From the NCBI GenBank assembly GCA_028285025.1, contig JANQQH010000534.1, positions 1-7,244 of the forward strand: a DNA stretch of 7,244 nt, read 5' to 3'. The notes below the pieces were generated by a model. The model did not search any database. It was not told the DNA's origin and saw only the letters and a program-made list of their open reading frames with translations. This DNA is from Hyphomicrobiaceae bacterium. Its GTDB lineage: Bacteria > Pseudomonadota > Alphaproteobacteria > Rhizobiales > HXMU1428-3. The stretch's first letter is position 1; each line of letters starts with the position of its first letter. The translations under genes were made by a program, and so were the position numbers. Positions 1 through 4,642 of the stretch are shown in pieces.

Positions 1-452
1 AAACCATTCATCCAAGAGGCCTGCGCAACCCACTCCACCCAGACATCAGCCAAGAACTGATTAAACAGTTGGTGCACACCTTTTATGATAAAGTGCGCCG
101 CGATGAAGACCTCGGCCCCATTTTTAACGACGCGATAAAAGATAATTGGCCTGCCCATCTAGAACGCATGTGTACATTTTGGGACTCTGTGGCCCTAAAA
201 ACCGGAACCTATAAAGGCAAACCGGTGCCAAAACATGTGGCCTTGAAAGCCTTAACCCCCCAGCATTTTAAAATCTGGTTACGCTTATTTCGGTTAACAG
301 CCATAGAGGTTTGCGGCCAAGACATTGGCTTGCATTTTATCGACCTCGCTGAGCGGATCGCTGAAAGTTTGCAGTTAGCATGTTTCTTTAACGGCCAGAT
401 CGCACCTTTAAATACATTTCATAACGGCGAACTCATCACCACCATTTCTTAA
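1..452 (+). CDS. Group III truncated haemoglobin, 5' end outside window
   Basis: This is a small haem protein of the truncated (2-on-2) globin superfamily, group III. The reading frame is open from base 3 to the TAA at 450-452, giving 149 visible residues. Seen in the sequence: a B-helix segment FYDKVRRDEDLGPIF carrying the expected Phe-Tyr pair (TyrB10), then HLERMCTFWDSV, a GTYKGKPVPKH stretch, and LTPQHFKIWLRLF. In that last motif the His is the likely proximal haem ligand (F8) and the Trp the likely TrpG8 of this group. The first possible starts in the window, TTG at 69 and GTG at 72, would remove the family's A helix (HPDISQELIKQLV is still readable upstream), so the true start lies before base 1. 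Family members bind O2, NO or other small ligands, but their roles are mostly unsettled. The next gene is 178 bp away behind its own promoter, so this gene probably belongs to a different transcript. No convincing terminator follows it. Confidence 0.9.
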   Translation, partial: TIHPRGLRNPLHPDISQELIKQLVHTFYDKVRRDEDLGPIFNDAIKDNWPAHLERMCTFWDSVALKTGTYKGKPVPKHVALKALTPQHFKIWLRLFRLTAIEVCGQDIGLHFIDLAERIAESLQLACFFNGQIAPLNTFHNGELITTIS

Positions 453-560
453 AAGCAAAAACTTTAAAGATTGATTATACCTGTCTTATGTCTTGCCCAG
501 GCATGTCTGGCTTGGCACCCTACAAGCTTTCCAAATGAAAAATAATGAGTCCAATCCCTA

Positions 561-588
561 TTGACATATAAAGAAATCTTTATATGTT
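561..588 (+). promoter_or_regulatory. Sigma-70-type promoter of the sahR-metF-arsH-metH operon
   Basis: A consensus -35 hexamer TTGACA lies at 561-566. After a 16-bp spacer there is a fair -10 hexamer TATGTT (4 of 6 consensus positions) at 583-588. Transcription would begin near 594-597, leaving a leader of about 35 nt before the ATG at 631. It is the only promoter-like element I find ahead of the tightly packed genes that follow. The hexamers are overlapped by the inverted repeat at 564-587, so a protein bound there would block RNA polymerase. The assignment is by motif matching only. Confidence 0.6.
564..587. promoter_or_regulatory. Perfect 11-bp inverted repeat, probable SahR operator
   Basis: The left arm ACATATAAAGA (564-574) is matched exactly by its reverse complement TCTTTATATGT (577-587), with two A bases between them. 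A perfect 24-bp dyad of this kind is the expected form of a site for a dimeric ArsR-family winged-helix repressor. It starts inside the -35 box and ends inside the -10 box, and the gene directly downstream encodes such a regulator. I therefore infer an autoregulatory operator that represses the whole operon. SahR regulators are described as negative regulators that leave their operators when S-adenosylhomocysteine rises. No second copy is visible ahead of metF, arsH or either metH part. Confidence 0.75.
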
Positions 589-630
589 ACCTTCAAGCAT
601 GCAATCAAATAGGACCAAAAAGGACGGTCA

Positions 631-1605
631 ATGTCATCAACACTCACCAAAGACGCGCTCTTAAACGCGCTAAAAGCCGCCAGTGATGATACCCGCTTGC
701 GGCTATTGGTGTTGCTGTCCCAAACTGAAAAGAATGTAAAAGATCTCACTGAAATTTTAGGTCAAAGCCAACCACGCTTAAGCCGACATTTAAAACTGCT
801 AACCAACGCAAATTTAATTGAACGCTTCCAGGAAGGCTCTTGGGTCTATTATCGCCTCGCACGAGGCGGCCCCAATGCAACCCTTATTCAAGAAATAATA
901 AAAACCGCAAACTTAACTGACGCTCCCTTTGCTAATGATCAAAAAGCGGCAGAAAAATTAATAGCCAAACGCGCACAAGAAGCCCAAACTTATTTTCAAA
1001 CTCATGCCAAAGATTGGGACCAAATCCGAAAGCTATACGTTAAAGAAGAAAAAGTCGAACAAGCCATGCAAAGCTTACTGGGCAAAGGCCCCATAGACAT
1101 GCTGCTCGACCTTGGCACTGGCACAGGCCGCATATTAGAACTGTTTGCCTCCCAATTTAAAACCGGCATTGGCATTGACATCAATAATGAAATGTTGCGC
1201 CATGCCCGCGCCAGGCTAGGACGGTTAAATATAAACAGCTGTGAACTGCGCCAAGGCGACATCACCAACCTGAAATTAAAAAACGCCTGTGCTGAAACCA
1301 TAATCATGCATCAAATTTTGCATTTCTTTGCTGAACCAAGAGACGTTTGCAAAGAAGCCGCCCGGCTATTAAAGCCAGGCGGCAAACTCATGATTGTTGA
1401 TTTTTCCGCTCATAACAATGAGCAACTAAGAACCAATTTTGCCCATCAAAGGTTAGGATTTTCAGAAAACCAAATCTGGAATTTTTTGAAAGCTGTTGGT
1501 CTCAAAACACTAAAATTCCAACAACTTTCAAACACCCAACCGACAAAACAAACAACAACAAATAAAAACGCACTCAACGTGTCTTTATGGTTGGCGAGCA
1601 AATAA
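631..1605 (+). CDS. sahR: SahR-like regulator: ArsR winged helix fused to SAM/SAH-binding methyltransferase domain
   Basis: Transcriptional repressor of SAM-cycle genes, 324 residues. Residues about 8-78 form an ArsR-type winged helix (DDTRLRLLVLLSQ, recognition helix around QSQPRLSRHLKLL at 45-57, wing WVYYRLA). The metal-binding ELCVCDL motif of arsenic-sensing ArsR proteins is absent; the equivalent stretch reads NVKDLTEIL. Residues about 115-295 are a class I methyltransferase fold: motif I LDLGTGTGR (159-167), the acidic strand end GIDIN with Asp183, QGDI (208-211) and LLKPGGKLMIVDF (246-258). In characterised SahR proteins this fold is a sensor for S-adenosylhomocysteine. A polar Thr/Gln/Asn-rich stretch (about 301-313) precedes the C-terminus. 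The ATG at 631 has AGGA six bases upstream. The position in front of metF and metH and the dyad in its promoter support the SahR call. An active methyltransferase or an ArsM-type arsenite methyltransferase is less likely, since I do not see the ArsM cysteine pattern. Confidence 0.85.
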   Translation: MSSTLTKDALLNALKAASDDTRLRLLVLLSQTEKNVKDLTEILGQSQPRLSRHLKLLTNANLIERFQEGSWVYYRLARGGPNATLIQEIIKTANLTDAPFANDQKAAEKLIAKRAQEAQTYFQTHAKDWDQIRKLYVKEEKVEQAMQSLLGKGPIDMLLDLGTGTGRILELFASQFKTGIGIDINNEMLRHARARLGRLNINSCELRQGDITNLKLKNACAETIIMHQILHFFAEPRDVCKEAARLLKPGGKLMIVDFSAHNNEQLRTNFAHQRLGFSENQIWNFLKAVGLKTLKFQQLSNTQPTKQTTTNKNALNVSLWLASK

Positions 1606-1618
1606 AGGATAAAGCCAT

Positions 1619-2512
1619 ATGACCTTTGGCAAACGAAAATACCTTGATGTAAATGCAGAACAGCTCAATATATCATTTGAGTTCTTCCCGCCAAAAACAT
1701 CAAAAATGGAAACAACCCTATGGGACAGCATCCGCAGATTAGAACCCCTGGCGCCTAAATTTGTATCGGTTACCTACGGTGCTGGCGGCTCCACCCGCGA
1801 GCGCACCCACGCCACAGTTGAGCGCATTGTCAATGAAACAAAACTACAGCCGGCCGCTCACCTCACCTGTGTAAGTGCAACCAAAGAAGATGTAGATCAG
1901 GTGATCCACTCTTATAAAGATGCCGGTGTTAAACACATTGTGGCCTTAAGAGGCGACCCGCCTGAAGGGGTTGGCGCTGCATTTCGCCCCTTTAACAATG
2001 GCTATGAGGGCAGCGTTGATCTGATCAAAGGCATAAAGGCCATCTCAGACGACTTTGAAATTTCAGTCTCCGCCTATCCAGAAAAACACCCAGACAGCTC
2101 TGGCTTTGACACAGACATCGACTTGCTAAAAGCAAAAATTGATGCCGGCGCGACAAGAGCCATCACTCAATTCTTTTTTGAGAACGATCATTTTTATGCG
2201 TTTTTAGATAAAGTGCATGCCGCTGGCATTGACATCCCGATAACCCCAGGCATCATCCCAATTTTAAATTTTAAATCGATGACCAAATTTGCCAAAGCAA
2301 GCGGGGCCACCATCCCTAACTGGCTAAACCACCGTTATGAAAGCCTTGAAAATGACCCAAAAACCACCCAGCTTGTGTCTACAGCTCTGGCTGTTGAACA
2401 AGTTATGGACCTGGTTGAAAATGACATTACCGATTTCCATTTCTACACCTTAAACAGAGCTGATCTGGTCTATGCCATTTGCCACCTGTTAGGGCTACGG
2501 CCAAAACAGTAA
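1619..2512 (+). CDS. metF: Methylenetetrahydrofolate reductase
   Basis: Flavoenzyme of one-carbon metabolism that reduces 5,10-methylenetetrahydrofolate to 5-methyltetrahydrofolate, the methyl donor for methionine synthase. At 297 residues it matches the usual bacterial length (E. coli MetF 296). The FAD-dependent TIM barrel is readable throughout: SFEFFPPKT (19-27), whose Glu21 corresponds to the catalytic Glu28 of E. coli MetF; VSVTYGAGGSTRERT (49-63); HLTCVSATKEDV (81-92); ALRGDPP (109-115), with Asp113 matching Asp120 next to the flavin; then AYPEKHPDS and TQFFFE. The stop of the regulator gene lies 13 bp upstream, and AAAGGA (1604-1609), overlapping that stop, is a good ribosome binding site for the ATG at 1619. 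The gene is therefore almost certainly cotranscribed with the regulator. Confidence 0.96.
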   Translation: MTFGKRKYLDVNAEQLNISFEFFPPKTSKMETTLWDSIRRLEPLAPKFVSVTYGAGGSTRERTHATVERIVNETKLQPAAHLTCVSATKEDVDQVIHSYKDAGVKHIVALRGDPPEGVGAAFRPFNNGYEGSVDLIKGIKAISDDFEISVSAYPEKHPDSSGFDTDIDLLKAKIDAGATRAITQFFFENDHFYAFLDKVHAAGIDIPITPGIIPILNFKSMTKFAKASGATIPNWLNHRYESLENDPKTTQLVSTALAVEQVMDLVENDITDFHFYTLNRADLVYAICHLLGLRPKQ

Positions 2513-2530
2513 ATTAAAGTATACAAAATT

Positions 2531-3298
2531 ATGTCCGAAATAACGCAAGAAAAAGCCATCGGTTATAACGGGGAAGAGACCTTTAGTGACCCGTCCCTAC
2601 CCAACTTAGATGAGGCCTATTGGCAAGACATTGATCACGCCGCATTAAACCTGCAACCAGCTCAAACGCGGCCCAAATTCCTCATTTTATACGGCTCCCT
2701 GCGCCCCTGGGCCTATAGCCGCATGCTTGGCAATGAAATCGCGCGTTTACTTATAAGGTTTGGTGCTGAGGTTAAATTTTATGATCCCAGAGACCTACCC
2801 ATGCCAGAAGCTGGTTTTCAACCCGATGGTGAAGCAGACAAACACCCAAAAATAAAAGAACTCATCGATCTTGCTATTTGGGCTGATGGCCATGTCTGGC
2901 TATCGCCTGAGCGTCACGGCAACATGACAGCGGTTTTAAAAAACCAAATAGACCACATCCCGCTGTCCATAGGTTCCATCCGCCCAACCCAAGGACGCAC
3001 CCTGGCTTTGTTACAAGTCTCTGGCGGTTCACAAAGTTTTAACAGCCTCAATAACATGCGCATTCTAGGCCGCTGGATGCGCATGTTCGTCATCCCTAAT
3101 CAATCCTCAGTGCCCAGCGCCTACCTAGAATTTGATGACAATGGCCGCATGAAACCGTCGCCTCTTTATGAAAGAGTGGTCGACGTTGCCGAGGAATTAA
3201 TGAAATTTACACTATTGACCATAGATAAAACCGATTATTTGGTATCAAGATACTCCGAACGAAAAGCGATAAGTGAAAATGGTAAGGTCGAATTATGA
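2531..3298 (+). CDS. arsH: ArsH-family NADPH-dependent FMN flavoprotein
   Basis: Flavodoxin-fold protein of 255 residues that is full-length for ArsH. Seen: [16 protein letters not shown] (51-66) at the FMN phosphate loop, YDPRDLPMP (84-92), [12 protein letters not shown] (122-133), [19 protein letters not shown] (139-157), VSGGSQSF (163-170), GRWMRM (180-185), IPNQSS (188-193) and KFTLLT. Known members use NADPH and FMN; some oxidise trivalent methylarsenicals and others reduce quinones, azo dyes or metals. Two departures stand out. In the common GSxRxxS flavin loop the final Ser is Ala61 (Ser63 follows), and the usual DWIPL reads DHIPL. The gene lies 18 bp after metF, with only a weak A-rich ribosome site. 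Its stop overlaps the next start in an ATGA, so it is coupled to metH part 1. No arsenic pump, reductase or arsenite-type ArsR is seen in the window, so a role in redox support of methionine synthase or in organoarsenical detoxification is only inferred. Confidence 0.88.
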   Translation: MSEITQEKAIGYNGEETFSDPSLPNLDEAYWQDIDHAALNLQPAQTRPKFLILYGSLRPWAYSRMLGNEIARLLIRFGAEVKFYDPRDLPMPEAGFQPDGEADKHPKIKELIDLAIWADGHVWLSPERHGNMTAVLKNQIDHIPLSIGSIRPTQGRTLALLQVSGGSQSFNSLNNMRILGRWMRMFVIPNQSSVPSAYLEFDDNGRMKPSPLYERVVDVAEELMKFTLLTIDKTDYLVSRYSERKAISENGKVEL

Positions 3299-4356
3299 GC
3301 ACACACCCTGTATTTAACCGCCTTGAAGAGGCAGCAAAGAAACGTATCCTCATTATAGATGGCGCCATGGGCACCATGATCCAGCGCTATAAGTTAACAG
3401 AGGCTGATTACCGCGGCGAAAAATTTGCCAATTGGAACCAGGATGTCAAAGGCAATAATGATCTGCTCTGCATCACTAAACCAGAGGTCATCAAAGAAAT
3501 TCATGAGGCTTATCTCGAGGTTGGCGCAGACATTATTGGTACCAACACCTTTAACGCCACCACCATCTCAATGGCAGATTACGGCATGGAAGCAGAAGCC
3601 TTTGACATTAACGTTGCCGCTGCCAAAATAGCCCGGCAAGCTGCAGACAAATGGAGTGAAAAAAACCCAGACAAACCCCGCTTTGTTGCCGGTGCCATTG
3701 GCCCGACAAACCGCACAGCCTCCATCTCACCAGATGTCAACAACCCCGGCTACCGCAATGTTACCTTCGATGAATTGGTTGAAGCTTATGGTGAACAAAC
3801 CAGAGGCCTGATTGAAGGCGGTGTTGACACCATCCTAATCGAGACAATCTTTGACACGCTCAATGCCAAAGCCGCAGGCTTTGCGGTTGTCAAAACGTTT
3901 AAAGAATTAGAGACCACCCGCCCCATAATGATCTCAGGCACCATCACTGATTTGTCTGGTCGCAACCTATCTGGTCAAACGCCTGAGGCCTTTTATTATT
4001 CAATGCATCATCTAAAACCGTTTTCTATGGGGCTTAATTGCTCTTTCGGTGCTGAACAACTACGTCCCGCTCTTCAAGAAATGTCAACCATTTCAGACAG
4101 CTATGTTTCAGCCTACCCCAATGCAGGCCTGCCAAATGAAATGGGCGAATATGACGAAACCCCGCAAGAAATGGCTGAGAAAATCGAAAGCTGGGCCAAA
4201 GACGGCCTGATAAACATGGTCGGCGGCTGCTGCGGATCAACCCCTGATCATATTAAAGCTATTGTCGAGGCTGTAAAAGACTACCCGCCAAGGCAAATCC
4301 CACAAACATCAACAAAAATGCGCCTTTCCGGCCTGGAGCCTTTTATTCATGCTTAA
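3295..4356 (+). CDS. metH: Methionine synthase part 1: homocysteine-binding (Zn) module
   Basis: Stand-alone homocysteine S-methyltransferase barrel of 353 residues, equal in extent to the first module of full-length cobalamin-dependent MetH. It binds and activates homocysteine through zinc. Seen: [15 protein letters not shown] (18-32), [44 protein letters not shown], then the zinc ligands Cys249 (GLNCSFG) and Cys312-Cys313 ([10 protein letters not shown]), which match Cys247, Cys310 and Cys311 of E. coli MetH. The protein stops just after RLSGLEPF, the conserved segment that in one-piece MetH leads into the folate module. The break therefore falls exactly in the interdomain linker and nothing catalytic is lost. 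The ATG overlaps the arsH stop by 4 bp, and AAGG (3284-3287) is the ribosome site. It must work with the product of 4643 onward. An SAM- or betaine-dependent homocysteine methyltransferase is unlikely, given the MetH-type sequence and the following gene. Confidence 0.93.
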   Translation: MSTHPVFNRLEEAAKKRILIIDGAMGTMIQRYKLTEADYRGEKFANWNQDVKGNNDLLCITKPEVIKEIHEAYLEVGADIIGTNTFNATTISMADYGMEAEAFDINVAAAKIARQAADKWSEKNPDKPRFVAGAIGPTNRTASISPDVNNPGYRNVTFDELVEAYGEQTRGLIEGGVDTILIETIFDTLNAKAAGFAVVKTFKELETTRPIMISGTITDLSGRNLSGQTPEAFYYSMHHLKPFSMGLNCSFGAEQLRPALQEMSTISDSYVSAYPNAGLPNEMGEYDETPQEMAEKIESWAKDGLINMVGGCCGSTPDHIKAIVEAVKDYPPRQIPQTSTKMRLSGLEPFIHA

Positions 4357-4420
4357 ACCTCAGTCCCCTATCCGCAAATCCCATTATCTAGTCAACCCCT
4401 ATCATCCCGATCCTTCATTC

Positions 4421-4558
4421 TGTCATCCCGGACTTGATCCGGGATCCACAAGCCCCAGGCACAAAGTTCGCATATTGGGCTGCAAGACGAGAAATCATGC
4501 CATCCTCAATGATCCGTAAAAAGGTGAGATTGGATCCCGGATCAAGTCCGGGATGACA
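4421..4558. repeat. 138-bp palindromic intergenic repeat with perfect 28-bp inverted ends
   Basis: The 286-bp gap between the two metH genes (4357-4642) holds this element. Its left end (4421-4448, beginning TGTCATCCCGGACTTGATCC) is exactly the reverse complement of its right end (4531-4558, ending CAAGTCCGGGATGACA). Each end also folds on itself: ATCCCGGA, 5-nt loop, TCCGGGAT at 4425-4445 and again at 4534-4554. The 82-bp centre has short complementary pieces (AGCCC 4451-4455 with GGGCT 4477-4481; ATCAT near 4494 with ATGAT near 4508). In RNA the element could form either one long stem or two short hairpins. Ends of this type are dispersed in many alphaproteobacterial genomes. I see no target duplication and no reading frame. 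No T-run follows the right arm, so it is not a classic terminator. The remainder of the gap (4357-4420, 4559-4642) shows no further gene. Confidence 0.88.
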
Positions 4559-4642
4559 AGAGGAAAGGCCAAAATGAGGCGGAAATAATTCCCCTGTAGA
4601 AAAGAAACCCTTTTGTTCTAAGTTAAATAGATAGAGTAATTC

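Noticed and set aside
491..516. Possible terminator hairpin after the globin gene (CCAGGCATGTCTGG dyad at 497-510)
   Set aside because: Short stem with a wobble pair and essentially no loop, followed by CACCC and not by a run of T; not convincing as an intrinsic terminator.
1002..1307. - strand frame inside the regulator gene
   Set aside because: Shadow of the methyltransferase fold on the other strand; no ribosome site or family motif.
2531..3298. Arsenic-resistance island
   Set aside because: No arsenite pump, arsenate reductase or metal-sensing ArsR is present; the surrounding genes are all folate and methionine cycle genes.
4421..4558. Repeat read as an intrinsic terminator
   Set aside because: No T-run follows the stem on the + strand (AGAGGAAAGG follows), and the flanking genes encode two parts of one enzyme, so a full stop here would be counterproductive.
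4579..4592. GGAAATAATTCC near-dyad as a second operator before metH part 2
   Set aside because: Only four bases per arm and no similarity to the ACATATAAAGA arms of the main operator.
4357..4642. Cobalamin riboswitch ahead of metH part 2
   Set aside because: I find no B12-box-like segment or multi-stem layout of that riboswitch; the structure present is explained by the repeat.
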